A stretch of 14,933 bases of DNA, taken from NCBI GenBank assembly GCA_005223375.1, contig RXOD01005282.1, forward strand, positions 1-14,933. Reading direction: 5' to 3'. A program made the translations under genes and the position numbers. Positions 12,201 through 14,933 of this stretch are shown one piece after another; positions within the stretch are counted from its first letter, which is position 1, and each line of letters opens with the position of its first letter. Source of the DNA: Amoebophrya sp. AT5.2. Its lineage: Eukaryota; Sar; Dinophyceae; Syndiniales; Amoebophryaceae. Under the pieces are notes generated by a model. It had not been told where the DNA came from. It saw only the letters and a program-made list of their open reading frames with translations, and searched no databases.

Positions 12201-14933
12201 AATTTGTCGCACCACAACCTCTGCGAACAGATGGGTCTGCCAGTACTTCATTTCGGGCTCGTCCGGCCGCAGTGCGCGGTAAGGCGCTACCTTAACGTGT
12301 GCATAGTTGTTTCGCGCCCGTCTCTCCGCTCGTCCGTCGCTCGCGGAGGCCGCGTCGACCACGAAGGCGAGCTTGTTTTCCACCACCGGCTTGAAACCGT
12401 CCGTGAGCTGCCGCCACAGGCTAAGGCCGCGCAACATGGTGCCAGCAAGCGTAGGCGGTCCGGCTGCGGCGCCCCCACCGCCCCGCGATAGCGACGCCCC
12501 CGCCGGCCTGTAGCGCAGCGTCTTCCGTCGACGCGCGTTGCTCTCCTGCTTTACGATGCGCTCGCGCAATTCCAGAGGAAGGTCGGCGGGACGCGTGTAC
12601 GCTTCGATCACACCTTCCGAGTCGGTTACCAAGGCCCGCCGCGCAGCAGCAGCGGTGGCAGCAGCGCCCTTATAAAGTTCCTTGACGCGGTTGTCGAGAG
12701 CCTGCGAGACCTTCCCAAGCAGCAAGGCCGCCGCCTGGTGGGTACCTGCCGACGGTGCGGAAGCCTTTCTCCGGGCACCATTGGCGGAGTTCGAGTTCCT
12801 GAGAAAATTATGGCGTTTGGCCGGCACCGCGAACTTTCGCCCGCGTGACTGTTGCTCGCTCGAGGGCTTCTTGCCTCGCTGTGCCGGTTTTGAGGTTGCC
12901 CATGCCCCCCTCACGCCTATTTTACTTTTCTTCGTGGTAGCCGCGGCCTTCGATGAAGAAGCTGATCCTGATGCCGTTCTCTTGCAGCCACTGCCACCGG
13001 CGGCTGCCTCGATCATGTCCAAATTCTGGACCAGACCCTGAATAGTGTTTGTCAACGACGACAGACTCCCTTCGTGCGGCGATTCGAATCCGGGACGGAC
13101 TAAATCATTGAACAGAAAGACCCCAATGTCCAACTTGTTTTTCGAAGAAGATACTGCAAGCAAAGCCGCAGGGTCGTGCGGAGCGCGCGCTATGAACTGT
13201 GGCAGACCATACGCAAAGGTCAAGCTGTGGCGCCCTGGTGCCGGCGCATCAACTACATCTGTAGAGCCAGGCGCGCCGGATATCTGCTGCAAGTTCCGAT
13301 GCCCCGACTGATCCAATTTTACCTGGTTTTCAAGGATGAGCAAGATTGCGTCGCGCATGCGAAACAAGGTAGGGTCGGAGGCGGTCGAGGAACACACTTT
13401 CGCAGGATGAGACGTGTAATCGTAGCGGCCTGGGCTACCCTCAGCACTGCCCCACCCATCTGTGAAAAGAGATGACGCCGGCCGCGGTGGCCCCGCTTTC
13501 GCTTTTGCTTTCCCGCGGCCAAGTGCGCTTTCAATCTGCACTCGCGCCTTCGAATTCGCTCGGCTCAGCACTGCGTGCGCGTTGATTTCCAGCGTCACCT
13601 TGTCCTCGTCGGCGCGGTCCTCGTTAGCATTAGCAGCAGAAAAAAGCTCAAGCGTTTGTTCTGTCAATGCCGCCGGTAACTCGAACTTGTCTACCAGAGT
13701 GCGCTCAGTTTGTTCCAGCCTAGCACGGTCCTTCGCATTGCTGGCAGACACCTCTTGTCGCTGCAATCGATCGCGGCGCGCCTCCTCCAACTGGGCAGCT
13801 GTCGCATCCGTCAGCGATTTATACGCCGCCTCCGTCACTGCATCCTTCGAGGACCTCTTCGCCGAGTTTTTCTCAGCAGCCAGTAGTATACCCGGATTTG
13901 CTTTTGCAGCCCCAGACGGCGGCGGGGGCGGAGGCGCTCCGTCATCTTTAGTCAACGCCGCAGAGGTACCGAGCCGGCTTCGAGCTATGGGTCGCCTGGG
14001 CTTTGCTTTCGCTTGTTTCCTTTTTCTCTTCCGACGCCCTGTGCCCGGCAGCGGTGCTCCGTCTGCGTCACCATCTTCGGCACCGCAGCCCGCAGTGAGA
14101 CGGACGGCGGCGACGAAGCCGGTGGCAGCAGCACCAGCCTCGGCGATTGCTTTGCGCATTGCGACTCGAAAGCGATCGATGAGAACCCGGATCACGCTGT
14201 TGCGGAGCCGTTTCTGTAGGTTCACGCCGAAGTGTACGAGGATCTCAATCGCGATCTGCTTGATTTGGTCCGGGTACACCGCCGTGCGGGCCAGCTCAGC
14301 TCGTTCCTTGTCCTTTGCCGCATCCCCTGAGCCTCCGATAGCAGAAGACGTACCGCTACCGGAATCCCTGCCAGTGGCAGGGCAACCAGCGCTACTGGAG
14401 GGTGCGGAAGTTGAAGTTGAAGCGGCAACCAGCTCCGGGTCCACTCTGGTGAGTCCGCCGCGCGTGCGCTCGCTGCTCAGGACGCGGTGGCACCAGCCCA
14501 TGACTTGGTCGTACACCGAAAACAGCTCTTCGGAATACGCCACCTCCAAGGTCTTTTTCCCCTTCTCGTCCAGTGGCCCGTCCTTCCACAATTGGAGCGT
14601 GCTAGTCCTTTCATCGTGCGCGACAGGCTTGTTATCAAAGAAAAATGGACAACCCTCCCCCGCGATCAGGTGCTGCTTCCCATCGCAGGATTGATGTTGG
14701 CGAAGCTGCGTGCGTTCCTTCGGAGCGTCCGAACACGCGAGCTGATGGTCACTCAGAACTGGGGCATCAGGATGGTGCCTCGCGCCGCACTCGCACAGTG
14801 GCCTCCTCTTCGGTGTGTTGGTCACGAATTTCCTCAGAAGAAACGTGCTCTTTGTTGGCCCCTCTTGTACGTGCTTGTTCAACGTCAACGTGGCAAATAC
14901 ATTGGCGGCGGTGGTGCGGCTACCAAGCCACTT
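258..14933 (-). CDS. Giant multidomain protein of unknown function, 5'-partial, single open frame of at least 4,891 codons
   Basis: One uninterrupted minus-strand frame fills the window from the right edge to a TAG at 258-260. A frame this long cannot be chance in mixed-composition DNA. The codon often taken as the start (14886-14888) is TTG. Fifteen more sense codons precede it up to the edge, and the first in-frame ATG is residue 130 (14499-14501), so the real start lies outside the window. The protein alternates helix-rich blocks with Ser/Ala/Gly/Pro, Arg/Lys and Asp/Glu linkers. Visible parts are a GRF-like zinc module (32-84), a basic nuclear-signal-like run (285-299), a coiled coil (346-402), a Cys cluster (1010-1074), diverged helical motifs (about 1400-3660), a beta/alpha pair (4246-4457) and an acidic tail (4794-4834). 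I saw no membrane span and no convincing enzyme active site. The basic run, zinc module and acidic tail hint at a nuclear scaffold, which is inference. The full protein matches no family I recognise. The 3' end is probably wrong, because coding continues in another frame below about 290. Confidence 0.93.
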   Translation of the reverse strand, partial: KWLGSRTTAANVFATLTLNKHVQEGPTKSTFLLRKFVTNTPKRRPLCECGARHHPDAPVLSDHQLACSDAPKERTQLRQHQSCDGKQHLIAGEGCPFFFDNKPVAHDERTSTLQLWKDGPLDEKGKKTLEVAYSEELFSVYDQVMGWCHRVLSSERTRGGLTRVDPELVAASTSTSAPSSSAGCPATGRDSGSGTSSAIGGSGDAAKDKERAELARTAVYPDQIKQIAIEILVHFGVNLQKRLRNSVIRVLIDRFRVAMRKAIAEAGAAATGFVAAVRLTAGCGAEDGDADGAPLPGTGRRKRKRKQAKAKPRRPIARSRLGTSAALTKDDGAPPPPPPSGAAKANPGILLAAEKNSAKRSSKDAVTEAAYKSLTDATAAQLEEARRDRLQRQEVSASNAKDRARLEQTERTLVDKFELPAALTEQTLELFSAANANEDRADEDKVTLEINAHAVLSRANSKARVQIESALGRGKAKAKAGPPRPASSLFTDGWGSAEGSPGRYDYTSHPAKVCSSTASDPTLFRMRDAILLILENQVKLDQSGHRNLQQISGAPGSTDVVDAPAPGRHSLTFAYGLPQFIARAPHDPAALLAVSSSKNKLDIGVFLFNDLVRPGFESPHEGSLSSLTNTIQGLVQNLDMIEAAAGGSGCKRTASGSASSSKAAATTKKSKIGVRGAWATSKPAQRGKKPSSEQQSRGRKFAVPAKRHNFLRNSNSANGARRKASAPSAGTHQAAALLLGKVSQALDNRVKELYKGAAATAAAARRALVTDSEGVIEAYTRPADLPLELRERIVKQESNARRRKTLRYRPAGASLSRGGGGAAAGPPTLAGTMLRGLSLWRQLTDGFKPVVENKLAFVVDAASASDGRAERRARNNYAHVKVAPYRALRPDEPEMKYWQTHLFAEVVVRQILRAVDAIAELSDRFSALRWEDAKGLSRYTSSELGTSGFELFGDELVYLRENKTFADENKIGSRRMEPGQRAKAPTSAWRKPWNRPQSETNERPLYKDPHGRYNTKKATKKAGACSPICGRPDGRQDRQKGADRGECDACDGDQGTRGACCRRNESSDPPECRLPGIHWQYPKADYAQCVLLPGRMSPRKLAKEKVYAQEQASSQLGGHHEVAQFVDPIGAVMFAGYGPGGVFFPSVGGKRAERQNRFRGKRLESASPETSTTSTAAHRDEEMQQSHQMHAEEVAALYEPVEYDDTPVEHGYEQIDCNPARFGVTESQWSAYKLKEAAAALASSTSSSAGGGSASSRVSAGSSTSTPPSLLSLQTPVPPPWASATGELTPYNNAWNHKKEKKGYEKMEDFELYSSSTVGGTEFTFPEQTAACLGVRGAHLLTKSEELLNFLRYQLFTAYVEVPMRKEFDTLRKISSHPEPKEYLLQIAVRKSQMAMQHYEDAKSDGDEDQMAKAKKDLETAFIPPSIAGGMLEALMRMVFGDVELEVVEDEQDEDKYAPVRTSSPGEAGAASGKSTVRGGQRATTAAEDRRKSRAHFTGKSRFVRSGSAFSSTASASSFSTGPGARRSLRRKRQEERVAALGEMLPTRPFNAAERAAQAKLLDVNLNLDEATSGNDRRSHGHAASPYALFSVDNTSHEDREIIFGNTYNVVMQKLINVTTQSRDKDGAQDRAERERRRRSRSQTQSKDGSTTTLYKLEPHHEPLFRDRIALKSLPLFGVASLSDEGQGTRKSKKHQTQVAGAQAEEQGPLRHQRLAHSSDLKREINEWKEEIFQNMVMPSLLSAGTVLTKTLVDRILFHILEQFRKLNVFSIAAGAGGAGDINARLLYQVTKFLLDRITAGDVVLSRQQLYQIVVALSHSSEALGKDNGETYERLASNAFAEQDADLEDLAFRGVIPPSWGVVPVSGSSSAGTTAGRASPLERHNFLFRERKPHGPGWYEDLEEDLRAAKEEFGKAKGTPGVALGGTQAANSRDTTSATSKRRPRPWRNVSTRQRKVLDVVRYIFLDVRRTLVRFLVEAMKPVLLSSEEVERDEHEKIGEQNNKPGLEPVVEPDWSTFLEQKIPTFVSQDGEPGGAGGGDVEVGTEEVVSVRDLLLREFSMLYYSRVNFPKGGLRDFSVPSKLWPYGFSYVQELRRMVTIANQYASTQRENLADYQFQFTPSETKQVEVELLALDRANAREEKSFEFDLLNLRRTLLFLPRHTAAGEVEESAKERFRQNAHAQQHWLSDLYYAYHRFLSPFEAADQLEIVSGISRAVSSAPPSATGAGGARPVSAVPASLSLSTASVPSAGATLAPRTLRTREAARRSSLLPGDSGRDEDEANFLFLRTWVRWVTSALHTSTAEDATVELFAPVNEDEEATETRTSTRARRLSVALAEDPKLGKSILRLLVNGSDMPEANSNHAERGGSSPLRRMLQDLLGLISQDFLLPHRSEVIAINGERLPAYSLSLESAGEGPVSPPIPVSAAPAPSALFFQDFLALARKTKSDSAEAAGTHSRRHASSSGRGGHATMSMLSQRTDCLREFLQKRADVGAHVFQSHADGERDGLRLTEILFEGPPPAPISRAKRKSKSRPFADWIAYGKSQRRVQEIRPPLETDAFVARLAREDVVQELFSPDGAGDSGEAAGGSKLRLRLSTTKAAMYQNTWATTTSSDTTAAPAAMSTSGERRGREGSSVPVTTDSSRETSSSSMSASASFGDFAAHAFDEWRICRLGERCGGACATAGVFTLWKGAEAVAFYQAPHSTISDERAGHAPDEVLVANSSGDADDVPSPTHETGRNAAAEPVCVPETFGHALVEEILEDIRISGEAIARRMAVESKSEQGQKAARTRARNNELARQKDKVQSYYCTCHPSLQIRARSLHHHPYSGAENKVRAEFLRAAGAILNTLAVPTKEQDLVPWTVESWMGARNAARNAQSDPPEPEVAALDHYVQLFRKEFVDEEIFTGDAAMPSSSAVLLDYHFTARYLLPRIFASSSSPPAGQEVGGGGGAGQDGIAVSHHSGILGHGHRFLRNAASRHSQSDVVDADTATDRLTRLLRASRIAETLPPGVKLPLHIAGGVLDGLLFPPGPADGNGGQGADAPDPQHKSALLLQPQRPSAFALQSLLWMTDIVEQAPAAAPAAASLEQSERQNLHLSLAAATSVDALVTPELLAARCDLVHAHALGKTLLSLSDDVKSIGEEPATSTSCYFLPGSTRPELFYDRQADAEADGSVTAANANATAAAEKDNDYGDKATLVTGRLALPERPELDQIKREIAVHNDALKRRGVAEISTIECGGADSRQATTHLPFNVCVKAADWLRRTRGKTEWEAFDSLQTFYRQLNNRSSGKGEAHSSRGNGRGNRSSTNLALVWNVVRQVLLRRKIVDPLLVQAGGAGAASGASRTPARGALARVMRLSQAQERQDEDAHGEQIPRQRRSERLNASAHDEIIGMSTSEGEDDLELDSEAESVVSLNMGSSSPGRKTTRTRPPPSPGLGSRIDEELQELDAEADDFSLSEGAQQHEEGQGVVPPRDATLRLQDWLRQRFEPAVAHLIEWLDGGGLQSDEVGQTRDLDLQGIEIRAETKRRRSHRFSRDLELLAALENKPTGDDDVPASGSIFAARRRLPAHLLGDNVQDVTVGLEREFVHFLAAEDEENAIMPKNVVLKVYRNLLRLFEATMAKLLQMHLTTETGSPASGDDFERAKYVSAPLFQKLISKLLVRVLQAVWKMRKLNLARGHDEDVAQLLQEGGRGGGREFETERVIQSATLLLVRKTLWKLNVVALPPLQRLKTIPGAGDGHAGGDVDEDTARAREEDAEFAIDAEQQQAPIFSDEGADEDDTHGANLFEPEIQLGADSKLQEQQDRDFLSRIGEIQVREAVLIAESRCGGQQLRLARNVLARLQQLGLLLPPRVVQQTEAQQVRADEGAASPRSTTRPLALRERFNNANAIARRLVTAGLLDLVRAAFFDVDAHRPAVQALEKLVFPFPPQREGTEESLAPLQLLQPFAPERISTPIQTLPHTENLRTSTPRNSEVSTETRSVDPESRLVLVADLNAALTTVIRPNALRRASQVPSFDQDGGTGIGAAASETVIVPHRFVTVGNRRSFSLSREDEMNMMRQKYGFEGAAPLRSDSIFTDRAQSTSSVLRTHLLGRPSSSVVPVSVDLSYSSGHAHRLNKLSDEWHLLRVTSSNSSASSFAPVFAASAADGEEGARIVLGKHQTRTRPQRASGYESENLYAAPAFWSGINRVEKEQRPLRADASADLERLLMTYTAHDLMTQFEKERRDHDVDLAGSGAALSLRLPLVSFTQRQMQSEADLAFGSLHVDFNFVVEQDPGSRRNGTRLVLLEDDDIELLLDGLRPAQRLSFLSQETLSLLSEVLRIETHQLFVIGKTTGSPSTSPGTHHTGTPEQERDFEVGLVLNDNKTQSWRNDSKSGRPYRFGLGDIEMRVLHKRVSAFYATSGSTAAALDSHSALVPGNILAILKEVLTPKVVVRRERRPAQNASGEPGLQNRFLETRLVVDIVQYDIVWERHIATDRPGSDVFETTTDDRNMNTTGPDDIQIRDSVTTLRALLQTRHDQKTTTRKAARAAVAAALSTTPSAPPDESNESTTAQLVAALGGWSPFAARSILRELGARHRTQEAASAWNKFVHGGSEGVPEELMDDRTGTLLPRNALSEFPSRFAEFVRDPSRKAHTNALMPLHLSLPYLLTLVPDLMLVPELTATCQDPVDGWFLRGYIEADRTPKNSQKSSRRDRGGAGVRVCRHAQDLEPRVAVEIVVIGEEERVQEVQEQKSEFSDDQGPNPSPLLSTKTMLRAGSAALQPGFLVSITNWKGIFRGFPQEQDVDVLGQAAHRHHAQRESPAQTASESESDDEDQDMERETESDESDRDVDGSASDREEHEEDYDGRCSTTPSKVPPSPASLLFAYDALASRLAFLVQKPREKVRQLR
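291..330 (-). other. Candidate 40-nt spliceosomal intron joining the two frames
   Basis: On the coding strand a GTACGATG donor begins at 330, and a pyrimidine-rich acceptor CCTTCCTTGTCCAG ends at 291, preceded by a branch-like CTTAG at 309-305. Removing 40 nt (3n+1) is exactly the shift needed to pass from the main frame to the frame that stays open to the left edge. It would also remove both the TAG at 305-307 in the second frame and the need for the stop at 258-260. Other in-phase GT donors exist at 342, 345 and 354 for the same acceptor. A one-base insertion in the assembly between 304 and 261 would explain the data equally well. The acceptor is the stronger half of the evidence. Confidence 0.3.
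387..509 (-). other. Acidic Ser/Asp/Glu tail (residues 4794-4834)
   Basis: This is a dense S-E-S-E-S-D-D-E-D and D-R-E-E-H-E-E-D type stretch with many Ser followed by acidic residues, the pattern preferred by casein kinase 2. It is expected to be disordered and negatively charged. The style continues in the shifted frame at the left edge. The coding DNA includes a short CGCTTT-type repeat at about 493-509. Confidence 0.6.
1518..1790 (-). other. Beta/alpha unit 2 near the C-terminus (residues 4367-4457)
   Basis: F-G-L-G-D-I-E-M-R-V-L opens the unit. A helix (N-I-L-A-I-L-K-E-V-L) runs into a strand (K-V-V-V-R-R-E-R). After a Gly/Asn loop, two strands (R-L-V-V-D-I-V and Y-D-I-V-W-E) close it. 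The order matches the unit 121 residues upstream, so a tandem duplication is likely although identity is low. Confidence 0.3.
1935..2153 (-). other. Beta/alpha unit 1 near the C-terminus (residues 4246-4318)
   Basis: F-G-S-L-H-V-D-F-N-F-V-V-E looks like a beta strand. A charged loop, a second strand (R-L-V-L-L-E), a Leu-rich helix (S-Q-E-T-L-S-L-L-S-E-V-L) and a strand (Q-L-F-V-I-G-K) follow, and after a Ser/Pro/Thr loop another strand (R-D-F-E-V-G-L-V-L). The order resembles ferredoxin-like or SEA-like folds. No family is assigned. Confidence 0.3.
3912..4156 (-). other. MPK/RKLN helical unit (residues about 3579-3659)
   Basis: D-E-E-N-A-I-M-P-K begins a hydrophobic helix (Y-R-N-L-L-R-L-F). 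After a Thr/Gly/Asp loop a second helix ends K-M-R-K-L-N (Asn3659). The acidic residues before M-P and the closing R-K-L-N recall the unit at 1715-1753, with about 40 extra residues between them here. Confidence 0.35.
4947..5183 (-). other. Possible DEP/winged-helix-like segment (residues 3236-3314)
   Basis: F-N-V-C-V-K-A-A-D-W-L is followed, after a helix and a Ser/Arg/Gly insertion, by A-L-V-W-N-V-V-R-Q-V-L-L-R-R-K-I-V. This recalls the F...A-x-W-L...A...L-L-x-x-x-I-V layout of DEP and related winged-helix domains. The insertion and the absence of a clear closing beta hairpin make this weak. It is an orphan helical segment otherwise. Confidence 0.18.
5378..5410. repeat. Short GCGTTC-type hexanucleotide repeat encoding Ala/Asn/Thr
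   Basis: Tandem GCGTTC-like units lie next to GCGGCCGCGG. They encode alternating Ala/Asn and Ala/Thr in a disordered linker, and are a likely site of replication-slippage length variation. Confidence 0.5.
5681..5706. repeat. Paired GCAGCTGC palindromes encoding a Pro/Ala run
   Basis: The 8-bp palindrome GCAGCTGC occurs at 5683-5690 and again at 5695-5702. On the coding strand it gives an A-P-A-A-A-P-A-A-A linker. It is most simply a low-complexity Ala/Pro expansion rather than a regulatory site. Confidence 0.5.
5853..5885 (-). other. IAGG motif, copy 2 (residues 3002-3012)
   Basis: I-A-G-G-V-L-D-G-L-L-F follows an L-P-P-containing helix and precedes a Pro/Gly/Asp linker. It matches the residue 1412 copy at I-A-G-G, Leu, acidic residue and Leu. 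Both copies have a P-P pair just upstream. Confidence 0.35.
6135..6230 (-). other. EEIF-MPS helical unit, copy 2 (residues 2887-2918)
   Basis: E-E-I-F, five residues, then M-P-S-S-S-A-V-L-L runs into a hydrophobic aromatic helix (Y-H-F-T-A-R-Y-L-L-P-R-I-F). It is followed by a Ser/Pro/Gly-rich spacer with several His. The opening parallels the unit at 1715-1753. Confidence 0.4.
6459..6509 (-). other. Cys/His patch C-x-C-H ... H-H-H (residues 2794-2810)
   Basis: C-T-C-H is followed after ten residues by three consecutive His. Cys is rare around here, so a small metal site is possible. It could equally be a chance cluster at the end of a Lys/Arg/Gln-rich helix. Confidence 0.25.
9630..9746 (-). 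other. EEIF-MPS helical unit, copy 1 (residues 1715-1753)
   Basis: E-E-I-F, four residues, then M-P-S-L-L-S-A-G begins a long hydrophobic helix ending F-R-K-L-N. The beginning recurs at residue 2887 (E-E-I-F, five residues, M-P-S) and the end recurs at 3656 (R-K-L-N). It is followed by more helices and a Gly/Ala linker. This is probably one unit of a diverged helical repeat. Confidence 0.4.
9993..10039 (-). other. Arg/Ser-rich linker (residues about 1618-1632)
   Basis: A run of R-E-R-R-R-R-S-R-S-Q-T-Q-S-K sits between a helical segment and another Lys/Gln-rich linker. It resembles a short RS patch or a second basic localisation signal, and is probably disordered. Confidence 0.4.
10608..10667 (-). 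other. IPPS-IAGG helical motif, copy 1 (residues 1408-1427)
   Basis: I-P-P-S-I-A-G-G-M-L-E-A-L-M-R-M-V-F-G-D closes a helix-rich block that begins near residue 1302. The I-A-G-G followed by a hydrophobic, Leu, acidic residue and another Leu after one residue recurs at residue 3002. An acidic linker follows directly. Confidence 0.4.
11667..11861 (-). other. Eight-cysteine cluster, possible metal-binding module (residues 1010-1074)
   Basis: Cysteines lie at 1010, 1014, 1032, 1035, 1045, 1046, 1057 and 1074, with His1063, in a protein that is otherwise poor in Cys. The order is C-x3-C, then C-x2-C, then C-C, then two single Cys. The C-x2-C pair is inside C-D-A-C-D-G-D. The spacing resembles treble-clef or RING/PHD-like zinc sites only loosely. 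A Trp-containing H-W-Q-Y segment follows. It lies between a basic linker and a Gly/Pro-rich hydrophobic stretch (F-A-G-Y-G-P-G-G-V-F-F). Confidence 0.4.
12747..12986 (-). other. Lys/Arg/Ser/Ala-rich disordered linker (residues 635-714)
   Basis: The chain contains Ser/Ala runs mixed with K-K-S-K, R-G-K-K, R-G-R-K and R-R-K clusters. It has few acidic residues and few hydrophobics, so disorder and a strongly positive charge are expected. Nucleic-acid binding or a second nuclear signal is possible. Confidence 0.5.
13683..13853 (-). other. Predicted coiled coil (residues 346-402)
   Basis: This is a long stretch without proline or glycine, rich in Ala, Glu, Arg, Gln and Leu, with hydrophobics at roughly heptad spacing (A-A-Q-L-E-E-A-R-R-D-R-L-Q-R and R-A-R-L-E-Q-T-E-R-T-L-V). 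It ends at V-D-K-F before a second Ala/Glu-rich helix. It is likely a dimerisation or spacer helix. Confidence 0.5.
13992..14036 (-). other. Basic nuclear-localisation-like run (residues 285-299)
   Basis: The segment reads R-R-K-R-K-R-K, then Q-A-K-A-K-P-R-R, a dense cluster of the monopartite or bipartite nuclear-signal type. It sits in a flexible linker between a helical block and a six-proline run (about 13916-13933). Such clusters also bind nucleic acid or acidic partners, so nuclear location is only suggested. Confidence 0.45.
14100..14280 (-). other. Amphipathic helical block (residues about 204-263)
   Basis: After a Ser/Gly/Thr linker (roughly residues 146-190), the chain becomes regular, with hydrophobic residues every three to four positions and basic residues between. 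It starts at Y-P-D-Q-I-K (Tyr205) and includes an R-V-L-I-D-R-F-R-V segment and an Ala-rich helix. It resembles a helical bundle, and its V-Y-P opening recalls the M-P openings of later helical units in the same protein. No family is assigned. Confidence 0.4.
14637..14795 (-). other. GRF-type zinc-finger-like module (residues 32-84)
   Basis: The order of residues is P-L-C-E-C-G (Cys32, Cys34), Q-L-A-C (Cys52) and G-C-P-F-F-F (Cys80). GRF zinc fingers have a C-x-[CH]-G start, a third Cys a few residues after a GRxF-type segment, and a final Cys followed by two aromatic residues, usually C-x-F-F. The spacing and the closing C-P-F-F fit. The GRxF segment itself is not recognisable, the third-to-fourth Cys loop is long (27 residues), and the usual downstream Trp is absent. 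Extra His residues (38, 39, 48, 65, 73) could supply alternative zinc ligands. GRF fingers occur in DNA-repair and topoisomerase-related proteins and bind single-stranded nucleic acid, so that role here is inference. It could instead be an unrelated Cys/His zinc site. Confidence 0.4.

Noticed and set aside
11567..12217. A 216-codon minus-strand frame overlapping the Cys cluster
   Set aside because: It is Arg/Thr/Ala-rich without structure, while the main frame here gives plausible segments such as H-W-Q-Y-P-K and F-A-G-Y-G-P. It is a shadow, though it leaves room for a short frame error.
13462..14694. A 410-codon open frame on the plus strand
   Set aside because: It lies wholly antisense to the giant frame, is rich in Ser/Ala/Arg as expected from its complement, and shows no domain. 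Its length reflects the GC-rich, low-complexity coding strand opposite.
14886..14888. TTG at 14888 as a translation start
   Set aside because: The frame is open further upstream to the edge, there is no ribosome-binding-like signal, and the gene looks eukaryotic, where TTG starts are not expected.
1..14933. tRNA, rRNA, CRISPR arrays, transposon ends or long repeats
   Set aside because: I saw no cloverleaf, regularly spaced repeat, long terminal inverted repeat or transposase-like protein; the only repeats are short simple-sequence runs within coding DNA.

Overview
The window is almost entirely one gigantic protein-coding frame on the minus strand. It is open from the right-hand edge (14933, the 5' side of the gene) to a TAG at 258-260: 4,891 codons before the stop, with no interruption. 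The sequence is moderately GC-rich. The predicted protein alternates helix-rich, probably folded blocks with long Ser/Ala/Gly/Pro, Arg/Lys and Asp/Glu low-complexity linkers. There is no Shine-Dalgarno-like site, no second gene, no RNA gene and no mobile element. This looks like a nuclear gene of a unicellular eukaryote. An intron-poor, GC-rich protist, such as an alveolate of the dinoflagellate/syndinian type, would fit, but the sequence alone does not prove a lineage.

Layout along the protein (numbered from the TTG at 14886-14888 as residue 1; 15 further codons lie between it and the window edge): a Cys/His module resembling a GRF-type zinc finger (residues 32-84); an amphipathic helical block (about 204-263) followed by a basic nuclear-localisation-like run (285-299) and a predicted coiled coil (346-402); a Lys/Arg/Ser-rich linker (635-714); an eight-cysteine cluster (1010-1074); long helix-rich blocks containing diverged recurring motifs (EEIF..MPS, IPPS/IAGG, RKLN) between about 1400 and 3660; a short C-x-C-H/HHH patch (2794-2810); two consecutive beta-alpha-beta-like units near the C-terminus (4246-4318 and 4367-4457); and a strongly acidic, Ser-rich tail (4794-4834).

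Both ends of the main frame are artificial. At the 5' side the first in-frame ATG is not until residue 130, and the frame is open to the edge, so the true start lies outside the window. At the 3' side the TAG at 258-260 is probably not the true C-terminus. A second minus-strand frame is open from 304 to 2 and has the same compositional style (Pro run, Ser/Glu/Asp-rich, poly-Glu), so coding most likely continues past the left edge. Either a short intron (best candidate 291-330, 40 nt, GT..AG) or a one-base indel joins the two frames.

I did not recognise the full-length protein as any named family. The most useful leads are the GRF-like finger at one end (GRF fingers usually bind DNA in repair or topoisomerase proteins), the frame switch at the other end, and the diverged internal repeats, which suggest an undescribed giant repeat-built protein.
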